The notes below the pieces were generated by a model. The model was given only the letters and a program-made list of their open reading frames with translations. It was not told where the DNA came from and did no database searches. Both the position numbers and the translations under genes were made by a program. Positions 23,501 through 30,378 of a stretch of DNA of 34,335 nt are shown here, in pieces. The stretch comes from Micromonospora yasonensis (lineage in GTDB: Bacteria; Actinomycetota; Actinomycetes; Mycobacteriales; Micromonosporaceae), in the NCBI RefSeq assembly GCF_026013475.1, contig NZ_JAPDPH010000060.1:1-34335 (forward strand), read 5' to 3'. Each line of letters opens with the position of its first letter. The stretch's first letter is position 1.

Positions 23501-25088
23501 CCGGCGCGGACGGCGTCGGCCGGTCGCGTAGTTCCTCAGGGCGGGTACGGGCGGCCGGCTCGGCCGGTGCCCGCCAACCCTCGCCGGGGCGCACCTGGCC
23601 GGGTTCGGCCGGCCGGGCCGCCCACTCGTCCTGGCGCGGCCGGTACTCCGGCCGGGGTCCGACCGACTCGGGACGGGGCGCGTCGTACCGGGGACCGGTG
23701 GCGTCGGGACGTGGGCCGTCGTTCCGGGGGCCGACCGGGTCGGGGCGGCGACCGTCGTGCCAGGCAGCCGGCTCGCCGGCCGGGCGGACCGGCCGTGCGT
23801 CGGGACCGAGCGGTGGGCGGGGCCGCTCGTCGGGGCGCTGGGCGGCCGGCTCGGTGCGGGGCCGCCGCTCGACGACCGGCCACTCCTCGCGGCGCGGGCG
23901 GGCGGGATCGCCGGCGTGGCGCTGCCCCTCCCAGCGCTCGTCGGGGCGGAGGGCGTCCGGGCGCGGCCCGTCGTACCGGCCGGACTCCGGGCGGTACGGG
24001 TCCCCCGGGCGGCGCGAACCCTCGGGCGCCTCCCGGTACGTCTCGGCCCGTGCGGCGGCTTCGCGGCGCGGGACACCGTCGAAGCCCCGCTCGGGGGCCC
24101 GCCCGTAGCCCGGGTCCCGCTCGCCGCGGCCGTCGAAGCCGGGCTCCCGCCGCTCGCCGCGGCCGTCGAAGCCCGGATCGCGCCGGTCGGGTCGGCGCTC
24201 GAAGCCGCCGTCCCGGCGGTCGTCCCGCCGGTCGGGTTCGCCTCGGTCGGGTCGGCCGTCGAAGCCGTGGTCGCGCCGGTCCGGCGGGTGGTCGAAACCG
24301 GGTTCGCGGCGGTCCGGGCGACGGTCGAAGCCGGCCTCGGGGCGTCCGCCGCGTGCCGGCTCGCCCCGCTCGGCCGGGCCGTCGAAGCCCTGATCGCGCC
24401 GGTCGACCGGACCGCGCGGGGGTGGGGTGCGCCCGTCGGGCGTACCCCAGCGCTGCTCGGCCCGGCCCGGACGCGGCTGGGAGCGGCGCGGGAACTCGTC
24501 GGGCTCGGGGAGCCAGCCGGGCTCGGGCGCGGGGGAGACGGGCCGGTGCGGGGCACCGTCGCGGGGGCGTACCCACCGCTGGTCGAGCCGGTCGTCGTGC
24601 CACGCGGCGGGCTGCTCGCGGTCGGGCGCCCACCCCGGACCGCGCGGGTCGTGCCGGTCGTCGCGCGGGCCGCGCCGGTCCGCCCACGACCGCCGCCCGT
24701 CGCCGCGCGGCTCCTCGCGCCCGTTCCGGTCCGGGTACCCGCGCCGCTCGCCCGGACCGACCTCGCGCCGGTCGTCCGGTGCCGGGCTGATCGGGTACGC
24801 GCCGCGTCGTCCGTCGGGTCCGGCCGGGCTGACCGGGTACGGGCCGCGCCGCTCGTCGGGTCCGGCCGGGCTGACCGGGTACGTGTCCTCCACCGGCGCC
24901 GGGCTGACCGGGTTTACCTCGGCCCGGCCGACGACGGCGGCCCGGCCGCGCGGCGGGGGCGGGGTGAGGTACTCGACGCCGATGTCGCCCGGGTACCGCT
25001 GGCCCGGGAACTGCGGCCGCCACTCATGGGTCGGCTCGGCGGCCCACGAGGGCTCGGCCGGCTCACGCCAGCGGTCGTACCCGCTCAT
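20529..25088 (-). CDS. Giant disordered protein with TPR-like and C-terminal WG repeats
   Basis: A 1519-residue protein with three parts. Residues 1 to about 1080 are strongly biased (Pro, Arg, Asp, Ala), with successive families of short repeats: YPVSPAGPD near the N-terminus, RRDxGFDGRxDR in the middle and PVSAPPAP later. Residues about 1085-1260 are helical and TPR-like (SRARLLSLRSVASRILGEL, ARLAEVLRWRGEHAEADRLF). The C-terminus (about 1283 to 1500) holds five or more WG repeats, for example LWGYADSDGNLVVEHRYAEV and GWGAVDRTGQVVVPARY. There is no signal peptide or transmembrane helix. WG repeats usually bind proteins or surfaces. The function is unknown, and a scaffold or interaction hub is a guess. 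The whole frame is open and codon use is normal. Confidence 0.85.
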   Translation of the reverse strand: MSGYDRWREPAEPSWAAEPTHEWRPQFPGQRYPGDIGVEYLTPPPPRGRAAVVGRAEVNPVSPAPVEDTYPVSPAGPDERRGPYPVSPAGPDGRRGAYPISPAPDDRREVGPGERRGYPDRNGREEPRGDGRRSWADRRGPRDDRHDPRGPGWAPDREQPAAWHDDRLDQRWVRPRDGAPHRPVSPAPEPGWLPEPDEFPRRSQPRPGRAEQRWGTPDGRTPPPRGPVDRRDQGFDGPAERGEPARGGRPEAGFDRRPDRREPGFDHPPDRRDHGFDGRPDRGEPDRRDDRRDGGFERRPDRRDPGFDGRGERREPGFDGRGERDPGYGRAPERGFDGVPRREAAARAETYREAPEGSRRPGDPYRPESGRYDGPRPDALRPDERWEGQRHAGDPARPRREEWPVVERRPRTEPAAQRPDERPRPPLGPDARPVRPAGEPAAWHDGRRPDPVGPRNDGPRPDATGPRYDAPRPESVGPRPEYRPRQDEWAARPAEPGQVRPGEGWRAPAEPAARTRPEELRDRPTPSAPARPDEPRPRPVSPARPPEEPREASLPAAPVRPETRPDRPSATPHPDDLRHPARVDEAADRSAGPVSGPPARPVPAPPAPSVSAPPAPVSPVSAPPVPPVSTPPVSAPPAPPVSAPPVSAPPAGPISAPPAHSVSAPPGPPVSAPPSSAPAGPVSAPPAPPVSTPPVSAPPAWSVDAPDPAAQRRAAPGVPDPAAGRAGAVPSEPAASAAPGRPVGAPVSGVPGSGAPHAPAPTPAAGPGSAPPAGPFPAPPAYPGVRPGEPERGSVTPASVDASGHPITAPRPGPATPAEAARQPVPATGTRPAPADVAEAPRAVVTSNPAPSTVELGDASADASHPDRPADQAAVSGAAGAADEAHAWFRPNQPAADPAPEVEAAPARPDDDIAPPAAGAAPGSGPGTTADASAKPDGGRTPSAGAAEMSASSGPALAEPDAGSRPDDDQPAPATDAGAGPGAAPTEAVPAPRPAAARTGDTASASGGPARASDQPVSAPTSGTPAAPGPEDMSTAQPDGPVGPAPDEDAAPPADAIGPGRATEPSEAERSGAAAEAERPEVRPTDPEQALAAFRWRLHPETLREEAPDPAALREVRDGLTTKLGSALDNRSRARLLSLRSVASRILGELDDAVADARLALTYAEATGELRRTALARARLAEVLRWRGEHAEADRLFAEANSPELPDRLRAALHEHAGRCCYDQGRLTEACLHFERAMDLRQGEDAELNARTAVALDAVAERAAADGFGPKPRSRDAILGRERYPVPTFDEDQGLWGYADSDGNLVVEHRYAEVQPFREGMAWVRLPEASRWALIDTAGVALIEANNGYRAVGSFSEGLAWVSMDGKGRWMAVDATNIVKIPPGFEDARPFRSGLAAVRQNGGWGAVDRTGQVVVPARYHSLGTALADGRHVDGFTEEGLAGVELAGRRGVVDRTGRVLLPPVYPALVVHPVAFLVSDEAGRWGARDRRGEPLIDPVHPDRGAVVAEIEQLLADTSPVL
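22980..23300. repeat. Degenerate Ser-Ala-Pro-Pro repeat block in the WG-repeat gene
   Basis: Many short units of the type GGCGCGGAGACCGG (minus strand: PPVSAPPAxP-coding) recur at spacings of 15 to 30 bases. They encode a Pro-rich tandem array in the disordered half of the WG-repeat protein. Boundaries are approximate. Confidence 0.7.
24814..24883. repeat. 42-base-period repeat encoding YPVSPAGPD units
   Basis: A 28-base identical core starting TCGGGTCCGGCCGGGCTGAC occurs at 24814-24841 and 24856-24883. A more degenerate copy sits one period earlier. It encodes 14-residue units near the N-terminus of the WG-repeat protein. Confidence 0.8.
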
Positions 25089-25200
25089 CGGGTGACCCTG
25101 TCGCCGCCCGCGCGGCGCGGCCCCCGGGCCGGCTCGCGTCGCTCGCTCACGGCGATGTCACCTCGTTGGAAATTGTCGCGCTGGGCGCCGGACGTGCCGG

Positions 25201-25206
25201 TAGAGT
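25201..25206 (+). promoter_or_regulatory. Possible -10 box of the ABC exporter operon
   Basis: TAGAGT lies about 44 bases before the GTG of the first permease, in the gap divergent to the WG-repeat gene. No well-spaced -35 partner is convincing. Confidence 0.3.
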
Positions 25207-25249
25207 CGCCCGGTCCGGCACGTCTTGGCTGCGGATGGAGGGTAACGGC

Positions 25250-26101
25250 GTGGGCTCTGTCACCGCCACTGTGGCACCGCCCACGGACTCAAACGTTACC
25301 CGATGGTTTCGGACATTCGGTGCTATAGCGGTCTCCGGTTTCCGTCGGTACGCCACCTACCGGCAGGCCGCTGTGGCAGGCGTGGTCACCAACACGGTCT
25401 TCGGCTTTTTGCGTTACTACATCTTCCTGGCGGCGGCCGGCGCGTCAGGCCGGGTCGCGGGCTACGACCGCGGGCAGCTCGCCACCTACGTCTGGGTCGG
25501 GCAGGGCCTGCTCGCGGTGATCGCGATCTGGGGCTGGACCGAGCTGGCCGACCGGATCCGTACCGGGGAGATCGCCGCCGACCTGCTCCGCCCGGTGCAC
25601 CCGGTGACCAGCTACCTCGCCACCGACCTGGGCCGGGCCGGGTTCGCCGCGCTGTCGCGGCTGGTGCCACCGGTGCTGATCGGCCTGCTCCTCTTCGACG
25701 TGTACCTGCCCCGGCGCTGGGCGACGCTGCCGCTGTTCGTGCTCTCCGTGCTGCTCGCCGTGGTGGCCTGCTTCGGCTGCCGCTACCTGGTCAACGCCAC
25801 CGCATACTGGTTGCAGGACGTGCGGGGACCGCTGATCCTCTGGACGCTCTTCTCCGGCGTGCTCGCCGGGCTCTACTTCCCGCTGGGCTTCCTGCCCGGC
25901 TGGCTGGAGGCTCTGCTCCGGTACGGCACGCCGTTCCCGAGCCTGCTCCAGATCCCGCTCGACGTGCTGGTCGAGCGGCACCCGGTGCCGACACAGGTCG
26001 GCCTGGTCGGGGTGCAGGTCGGCTGGACCGTGGCGCTGCTCGCCCTCTGCCGGCTGGTGCAGCGCCGGGCCGAGCGCCGGCTGGTGGTGCAGGGTGGCTG
26101 A
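25250..26101 (+). CDS. ABC-2 type exporter permease, subunit 1
   Basis: A membrane subunit of 283 residues with about six helices. It has the layout of the ABC-2 permeases that come in pairs with one ATPase (DUF990 type; the cyanobacterial viologen exporter group is a known example). Recognisable segments are the amphipathic N-terminus RRYATYRQAAVAGVVTNTVFG, an ATYVWVGQGLLAV helix, TGEIAADLLRPVHP in a cytoplasmic loop, and LAGLYFPLGFLPGWLEALLRYGTPFP. I chose the GTG because GGAGGG lies 7 bases upstream. An ATG 15 bases earlier overlaps that ribosome binding site. The gene overlaps the second permease by 8 bases. The substrate is unknown, with hydrophobic or cationic drugs plausible by family. 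Confidence 0.85.
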   Translation: MGSVTATVAPPTDSNVTRWFRTFGAIAVSGFRRYATYRQAAVAGVVTNTVFGFLRYYIFLAAAGASGRVAGYDRGQLATYVWVGQGLLAVIAIWGWTELADRIRTGEIAADLLRPVHPVTSYLATDLGRAGFAALSRLVPPVLIGLLLFDVYLPRRWATLPLFVLSVLLAVVACFGCRYLVNATAYWLQDVRGPLILWTLFSGVLAGLYFPLGFLPGWLEALLRYGTPFPSLLQIPLDVLVERHPVPTQVGLVGVQVGWTVALLALCRLVQRRAERRLVVQGG

Positions 26102-26972
26102 GCCCGGGACCCTGACCGGCCCGGCTCCGGCGGTCGCACCCCCCGAGGACGAGCGACCGGCCGGCCGGCGGTCGGGCGTGCTGGGCGCGTACCGGGCGCT
26201 GCTGGGCGCGCAGGCCCGGTCGCAGGCGGCGTACCGGACGTCGTTCGTGGTGGACCTGGTCGGCAACGTGGGGGCCACGGTGTTCGACGTGGTCACCGTG
26301 CTGGTGCTCTTCGGGGTCACCCGGGAGCTGGGCGGCTTCACGCTGCACGAGGCGCTGGTGATCGTCGGCCTGTCGTCGTTCGCGTTCGCCACCGCGGACC
26401 TGCTGGTCGGCAACATCGAGCGGCTGCCCCGGTACGTGCGCACCGGCCTCTTCGACGCCGTACTGGTCCGCCCGCTGGCCGCGCTGCCCCAGCTGCTGCT
26501 GATGGACCTGCCGCTGCGCAAGGTGTCCCGGGTGGTGTTCGGGCTGGCCGTGCTGGTGGCGTCGGTCACCTCGGCGGGCATCCACTGGACCGCGGGCCGG
26601 GTGGCGCTGGTGCTGGTCGCCCCGCTCGCCGGGGTGGTCTTCTTCGGCGCGATCTTCGTCACCACGTCCACCGTCTCCTTCTACTGGATCGACTCGGGCG
26701 AGTTGGCCAACTCGGTCACCTACGGTGGTCGTGACTTCACGTCGTACCCGGTCACCGTCTACGGCGGCTGGTTCCGGGCGCTCTTCGCGTACGGGATGGG
26801 CTTCGCCTTCGTCAGTTACCACCCGGCGCTGGCGCTGCTCGGCCGGGCCGACCCGCTCGGCCTGCCCGGCTGGGTCGGCTGGGCCGCGCCCGGGGTCGCG
26901 CTGGTCGCCGCGGCGATCGCCGCCCTGGCCTGGCGCGTCGGGATCCGTCACTACCGGAGCACGGGGTCATGA
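26094..26972 (+). CDS. ABC-2 type exporter permease, subunit 2
   Basis: A membrane subunit of 292 residues, partner of the preceding permease. A Pro-rich N-terminus (about 35 residues) is followed by AQARSQAAYRTSFVVDLVGN and about six helices. A cytoplasmic loop IERLPRYVRTGLFDAVLVRP aligns with the GEIAADLLRPV loop of subunit 1, the likely coupling site to the ATPase. The C-terminal half has VSFYWIDSGELANSVTYGG and FRALFAYGMGFAFVSYHPAL, characteristic of this second-permease group. The GTG start lies inside the end of subunit 1, and the stop overlaps the ATPase start, so all three genes are coupled. Confidence 0.85.
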   Translation: MAEPGTLTGPAPAVAPPEDERPAGRRSGVLGAYRALLGAQARSQAAYRTSFVVDLVGNVGATVFDVVTVLVLFGVTRELGGFTLHEALVIVGLSSFAFATADLLVGNIERLPRYVRTGLFDAVLVRPLAALPQLLLMDLPLRKVSRVVFGLAVLVASVTSAGIHWTAGRVALVLVAPLAGVVFFGAIFVTTSTVSFYWIDSGELANSVTYGGRDFTSYPVTVYGGWFRALFAYGMGFAFVSYHPALALLGRADPLGLPGWVGWAAPGVALVAAAIAALAWRVGIRHYRSTGS

Positions 26973-27961
26973 GCGTCATCGAGATGAGCGGGCTGCGCAA
27001 GGAGTTCACGGTCCGGGTGAAGGTCGGGCGGCTGCGCCGGGAGAAGCGCGTGGTCACCGCGGTCGACGGCATCGACCTGCGGGTGGAGCGGGGCGAGATG
27101 CTCGGCTACATCGGCCCGAACGGCGCGGGCAAGTCGACCACCCTGAAGATGCTGACCGGCGTGCTGATGCCCTCGGCCGGGGAGGCCCGGGTCTGCGGGC
27201 TGCGCCCGGTGGCCGAGCGGACCCGGCTGGCGATGCGGATCGGCGTGGTGTTCGGGCAGCGCTCGCAGCTGTGGTGGGATCTGCCGCTGCGCGACTCGTT
27301 CGACCTGCTCCGGCACGTCTACCGGGTGCCGGCGGGCGAGCACGCGACGCGGCTCGCCCGCTGCCGCGACCTGCTCGACCTCGACGAGTTCCTGGACACC
27401 CCGGTCCGGCAGCTCTCCCTCGGCCAGCGCATGCGCGGCGAGCTGACCGCCGCCCTGCTGCACAGCCCGGAGGTGCTCTTCCTGGACGAGCCGACCATCG
27501 GGCTGGACGTGGTGAGCAAGCAGGCCGTCCGGGGCTTCCTGGCCGAGCTGGGCCGGGCCGGTGACACCACCCTGGTGCTGACCACCCACGACCTGGCCGA
27601 CATCGAGCGACTCTGCCACCGCCTCGTGGTGATCGACCACGGCCGGGTGGTGCACGACGGCTCGATCGCCGCCCTGCACAGCCGCTACGGCTCCCGCCGC
27701 ATGGTCGTCGCCGAGCTGGACGCGGTGCTGTCGGAGCCGCCGGAGCTGCCCGGCGCGCCGCTGCAGCGGGTGGAGGCGGACGGGCACCGGCTGGTCTTCG
27801 CGCTGGAGTCGGCGACCGTGGCCGAGGTGGTCGCCGGCCTGGCCGGGCTGGCCACCCTGCGGGACATCTCGATCGTGGAGCCGGACATCGAGGAGGTCGT
27901 CGCCCGGCTCTACCGTGCCCCGGTCGAGGTCGGCGGAGCCGCGGTCACGGGTGCTCCATGA
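26969..27961 (+). CDS. ABC exporter ATP-binding protein
   Basis: A cytoplasmic ATPase of 330 residues that powers the two permeases. Walker A is GPNGAGKSTTLK (49-60). The signature is LSLGQRMRGEL near residue 150, where LSLGQ replaces the LSGGQ consensus as in drug-exporting ABC-2 ATPases. Walker B and the D-loop are VLFLDEPTIGLD, and the switch is LVLTTHDLADIERLC. The C-terminal 90 residues form the extra domain seen in daunorubicin-type ATPases. The ATG overlaps the stop of subunit 2 (ATGA). Its 3' end overlaps the convergent XRE-cupin gene by 17 bases, leaving no room for a terminator between them. Confidence 0.9.
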   Translation: MSVIEMSGLRKEFTVRVKVGRLRREKRVVTAVDGIDLRVERGEMLGYIGPNGAGKSTTLKMLTGVLMPSAGEARVCGLRPVAERTRLAMRIGVVFGQRSQLWWDLPLRDSFDLLRHVYRVPAGEHATRLARCRDLLDLDEFLDTPVRQLSLGQRMRGELTAALLHSPEVLFLDEPTIGLDVVSKQAVRGFLAELGRAGDTTLVLTTHDLADIERLCHRLVVIDHGRVVHDGSIAALHSRYGSRRMVVAELDAVLSEPPELPGAPLQRVEADGHRLVFALESATVAEVVAGLAGLATLRDISIVEPDIEEVVARLYRAPVEVGGAAVTGAP

Positions 27962-28505
27962 CGAGCACCGCGAAGGTACCCGGCACCAGCGCCTCGTACC
28001 GGTGCGGCGTGTCCCCGGGGAAGGTCGCGTAGTCGCCGGGCCCCAGCTCGACCAGGTCGGACTCCGGGCCGACCCGCATCCGCCCGGCCGCGAGCACGAC
28101 GTGCTCGACGCTGCGCGGGGTGTGCGCCTCGGCGAGTCGGACCGTGCCGGGCTCCAACTCCATCAGGTAGACGTCCCGCCGGGCGTGCGGGGCGCCGGCG
28201 GCGAGCAGGGTGGCGCTGAAGTCGGCGTGCTCGGCGCGGATCCGCGGGCCCTCCCCGGCCCGGACCACGCGGACGGCGGCCGTCGGCGGCTCGACCAGGC
28301 GACTGAACGGCACGCCCAGCGCGACGCCCAGCGCCCAGAGCGTCTCGACGCTCGGATTGCCGACCCCGGACTCCAGCTGGGACAGGGTGGACTTGGCGAT
28401 GCCGGCCCGGCGGGCCAGCTCGGTCAGCGAGAGCCCGGCCCGGTCGCGCTCACGCCGCAGCGCGGCCGCGATGGTGGCCAGCGGGGGAGCGGGATCGATC
28501 GCCAT
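27945..28505 (-). CDS. XRE-family regulator with C-terminal cupin domain
   Basis: A transcriptional regulator of 186 residues. Residues about 10-65 are a helix-turn-helix (LRRERDRAGLSLTELARRAG, SKSTLSQLESGVGNPSVETLWAL-like region). Residues about 95-183 form a cupin barrel (VYLMELEPGTVRLAEAHTP, VEHVVLAAGRMRVG, YATFPGDTPHRYEAL). XRE-cupin proteins typically sense a small amino acid or metabolite. The gene is divergent from azlCD across a 68-base region packed with TGTTCG boxes. It is thus likely to control azlCD, and perhaps itself, in response to branched-chain amino acids or related compounds. The ATG has GGAG nine bases upstream. The end overlaps the ABC ATPase gene. Confidence 0.88.
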   Translation of the reverse strand: MAIDPAPPLATIAAALRRERDRAGLSLTELARRAGIAKSTLSQLESGVGNPSVETLWALGVALGVPFSRLVEPPTAAVRVVRAGEGPRIRAEHADFSATLLAAGAPHARRDVYLMELEPGTVRLAEAHTPRSVEHVVLAAGRMRVGPESDLVELGPGDYATFPGDTPHRYEALVPGTFAVLVMEHP

Positions 28506-28506
28506 G

Positions 28507-28560
28507 TGTTCGCTCCATCGGTCTGTTTGTTCGGTTTGACGAACAGGGCCGTTCGTGTTC
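28507..28560. promoter_or_regulatory. Operator cluster between the XRE-cupin gene and azlC
   Basis: TGTTCG occurs at 28507-28512 and 28528-28533. Its complement CGAACA is at 28540-28545, and a further GTTCG is at 28551-28555. The second and third boxes make a perfect inverted repeat with a 6-base spacer. The GTTCG/CGAAC starts at 28529, 28540 and 28551 are 11 bases apart, and the first is two turns upstream. A -35-like TTGACG (28536-28541) lies inside the dyad. Binding by the adjacent XRE protein is an inference. Confidence 0.6.
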
Positions 28561-28562
28561 AG

Positions 28563-28568
28563 GATAAT
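28563..28568 (+). promoter_or_regulatory. -10 box GATAAT of a probably leaderless azlC
   Basis: GATAAT lies five bases before the azlC ATG, without a ribosome binding site. The TTGACG upstream is 21 bases away, longer than ideal, which may indicate an activated or regulated promoter. Confidence 0.5.
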
Positions 28569-28573
28569 GGACT

Positions 28574-29332
28574 ATGCGTACGGCATATCGAACGGGCGAC
28601 GCCACCGTGCTCCGGGACGTCGCCGCCATCGGCGCGGCGATGGTCGCCGTCGGCGCGTCGTTCGGCACGGTGGCGGTGGCCGCCGGCCTGCCCGCCTGGG
28701 CCACCCTCGCCATGTCGGTGCTGGTCTACGCCGGCGGGGCGCAGTTCATGGCGGTGGGCCTGGTGGCCGCCGGCAGCCCGTTCGCCGCGGTCCTCGCCGG
28801 CCTGCTGCTCAACGCCCGGCACCTGCCGTTCGGCCTCGCCCTCGGCGGCAGCCTCGGACCCGGACGCTGGCGGCGGCTGCTCGGCAGCCACCTGATGACC
28901 GACGAGGCGACCGCGTTCGCGCTGGCCCGGCCGGCCGGCCCGGCGCGGCGCCGGGCGTTCTGGCTGGCCGGGATCCTGCTCTTCCTGGCCTGGAACGCCG
29001 GCACCGTGCTCGGCGTGCTGGCCGGCGGCGCGGTCGGTGACCCGGCCGCCCTGGGCCTCGACGCCGCCTTCCCGGCCGGGCTTGCCGCCCTGCTGCTGCC
29101 CAGCCTCCGCGACCGCGACACCCGTCGGGTGGCGCTGGCCGGCGCCGGGCTGGCCGTGCTGGCCACCCCGCTGCTGCCCGCCGGGCTGCCGGTGCTGCTC
29201 GCGCTCGCCGCCCTGGTCGTGCCGGCGCTCCGTGGCCGGCGTACCGACGCCGAACCGGTGCCGGACGGTGCCCCGCCGGACGGCGTGGACGGGTTGGAAC
29301 GGGTCGGGCGGACCGGGGAGGGGTCGTGCTGA
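28574..29332 (+). CDS. azlC: AzlC-type branched-chain amino acid exporter, large subunit
   Basis: A 252-residue membrane protein with the AzlC pattern: an N-terminal helix VGASFGTVAVAAGLP, then LVYAGGAQFMAVGLVAAGSPF and LLLNARHLPFGLALGG. The Gly-Gly-Ala-Gln-Phe and Asn-Ala-Arg-His motifs are family hallmarks. Further segments are HLMTDEATAFAL and several Ala/Leu-rich helices. With AzlD it exports branched-chain amino acids or analogues such as azaleucine. The C-terminal 30 residues are hydrophilic and not family-specific. The ATG is preceded by a -10 box and no Shine-Dalgarno. The stop overlaps the azlD GTG by 7 bases. Confidence 0.9.
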   Translation: MRTAYRTGDATVLRDVAAIGAAMVAVGASFGTVAVAAGLPAWATLAMSVLVYAGGAQFMAVGLVAAGSPFAAVLAGLLLNARHLPFGLALGGSLGPGRWRRLLGSHLMTDEATAFALARPAGPARRRAFWLAGILLFLAWNAGTVLGVLAGGAVGDPAALGLDAAFPAGLAALLLPSLRDRDTRRVALAGAGLAVLATPLLPAGLPVLLALAALVVPALRGRRTDAEPVPDGAPPDGVDGLERVGRTGEGSC

Positions 29333-29634
29333 TCGCCGTGATCCTCGCCCTGGCCGTCGGCACGTACGCCTTCCGGGCCAGTGGGGTGCTGCTGCGCGAC
29401 CGGCGGGAACTGCCCGAGTGGTCCCGACGGCTGCTGCCGGTCGGCGCGGCCGCGCTGCTGGCCGCCCTGGTGGCGACCGCCGCGCTCACCGAGGCCGGCG
29501 GTTTCGCCGGCGCCGCCCGGCCCGCCGGGGTGCTGGTCGGGGTGCTGCTCGCCTGGCGGCGGGCGCCGTTCGTCCTGGTCGTGGTCGCCGCGGCCGGCAC
29601 CACCGCCCTGCTGCGCCTGCTCGGGGTGGCCTGA
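29326..29634 (+). CDS. azlD: AzlD-type small exporter subunit
   Basis: A 102-residue membrane protein with about four helices, the usual size for AzlD. The N-terminal AVGTYAFRASGVLLRDRREL block and LPVGAAALLAALVATAAL helix match the family. It partners with AzlC to form the branched-chain amino acid exporter. The GTG start sits inside the end of azlC, giving tight coupling. It is followed by a convergent hairpin. Confidence 0.88.
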   Translation: MLIAVILALAVGTYAFRASGVLLRDRRELPEWSRRLLPVGAAALLAALVATAALTEAGGFAGAARPAGVLVGVLLAWRRAPFVLVVVAAAGTTALLRLLGVA

Positions 29635-29641
29635 ACGCGAG

Positions 29642-29675
29642 CCGGCCCCTCGCCGCCGGGGCGGAGAGGGGCCGG
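29642..29675. terminator. Bidirectional terminator between azlD and the DUF3043 gene
   Basis: CCGGCCCCTC and GAGGGGCCGG form a perfect 10-bp stem with a 14-base loop, between two convergent genes. Confidence 0.75.
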
Positions 29676-29694
29676 ATCCGGGTCGGGCGCCCGG

Positions 29695-30303
29695 TCAGAT
29701 CTTGTCGCCGATGTTCACCCGGGGCTCCGGGGCGCGCATCCGGCGGAACGTGATCGAGCGCATGATCGCGTAGAAGTAGAGCGAGCCGAGCTTCTCGGTG
29801 CTCTTCGGGTAGCGCTCGCGTACCAGCTTCTTGATCTTCCGCGAGATCAGCACCGAGTCGACCACCACGCCGAGCGCCAGCAGGCCCCACAGCACGTTGG
29901 AGAGCAGCCGGACGATCGGCGGCATGGCCTGGTTGGAGCCGATCAGCACGATCAGCGCGCCGCCGAAGAACCAGGTGCCGATCGTCCGCCGCGAGTCGAC
30001 CACGTTGCGGGCGAGCAGCCGCTCCGGGCCCCGGTCGCGGGGACCGCCCTCGCGCCGGAACTCCGACGCCGCCTCGGCACGGGAAGCCCGGCGCTGCTCC
30101 CGGGCCTCCTCCTTGGTCAGCGGCCTGGTCGGCGCGCCCGGGCGCCGGCCGGCGCCGGGTCGCTTCGGGGTGGCCTGCCCCAGTTCCTTCTTGCTCGGGG
30201 TGTACCCGCGGCGGTGGGCAGCGGCGGACTCCTCGTCGGGCGTCACCGTGGTGACGGAGTCCTCGACCAGGTCGGCGGGCTTGCGGCGAAACAGCGACGG
30301 CAC
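29695..30303 (-). CDS. DUF3043 membrane protein
   Basis: A 202-residue actinobacterial protein of unknown function. The N-terminus is basic and disordered (PSLFRRKPADLVEDSV, GYTPSKKELGQATPKRPGAG), followed by a charged coil (KEEAREQRRASRAEAASEF). Two transmembrane helices follow (WFFGGALIVLIGSNQ and LLSNVLWGLLALGVVVDSVL). The C-terminus is basic, KIKKLVRERYPKSTEKLGSL then YFYAIMRSITFRRMR, as in DUF3043 proteins of Streptomyces and Mycobacterium. The GTG is chosen because TACCCT lies six bases before it (leaderless) and because family homology begins PSLFRRK. The 36-base longer frame is unlikely. The gap to murA is about 75 bases, so it may also be read through from murA. Confidence 0.85.
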   Translation of the reverse strand: MPSLFRRKPADLVEDSVTTVTPDEESAAAHRRGYTPSKKELGQATPKRPGAGRRPGAPTRPLTKEEAREQRRASRAEAASEFRREGGPRDRGPERLLARNVVDSRRTIGTWFFGGALIVLIGSNQAMPPIVRLLSNVLWGLLALGVVVDSVLISRKIKKLVRERYPKSTEKLGSLYFYAIMRSITFRRMRAPEPRVNIGDKI

Positions 30304-30315
30304 GCGGCAAGGGTA
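30304..30315 (-). promoter_or_regulatory. -10 box TACCCT of a probably leaderless DUF3043 gene
   Basis: On the minus strand, TACCCT is followed by TGCCGC and the GTG start, with no ribosome binding site. Confidence 0.5.
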
Positions 30316-30378
30316 GCCAACCGGCCGCGCCCGATGCACATCGCGGGTGCACCGGGCGCAGGGAAAGGTGGTGTGACG

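Noticed and set aside
20517..24790. Several long plus-strand and alternative minus-strand frames across the WG-repeat gene
   Set aside because: All are compositional shadows of a repetitive GC-rich gene. Only the 1519-residue frame ends in recognisable WG and TPR-like repeats.
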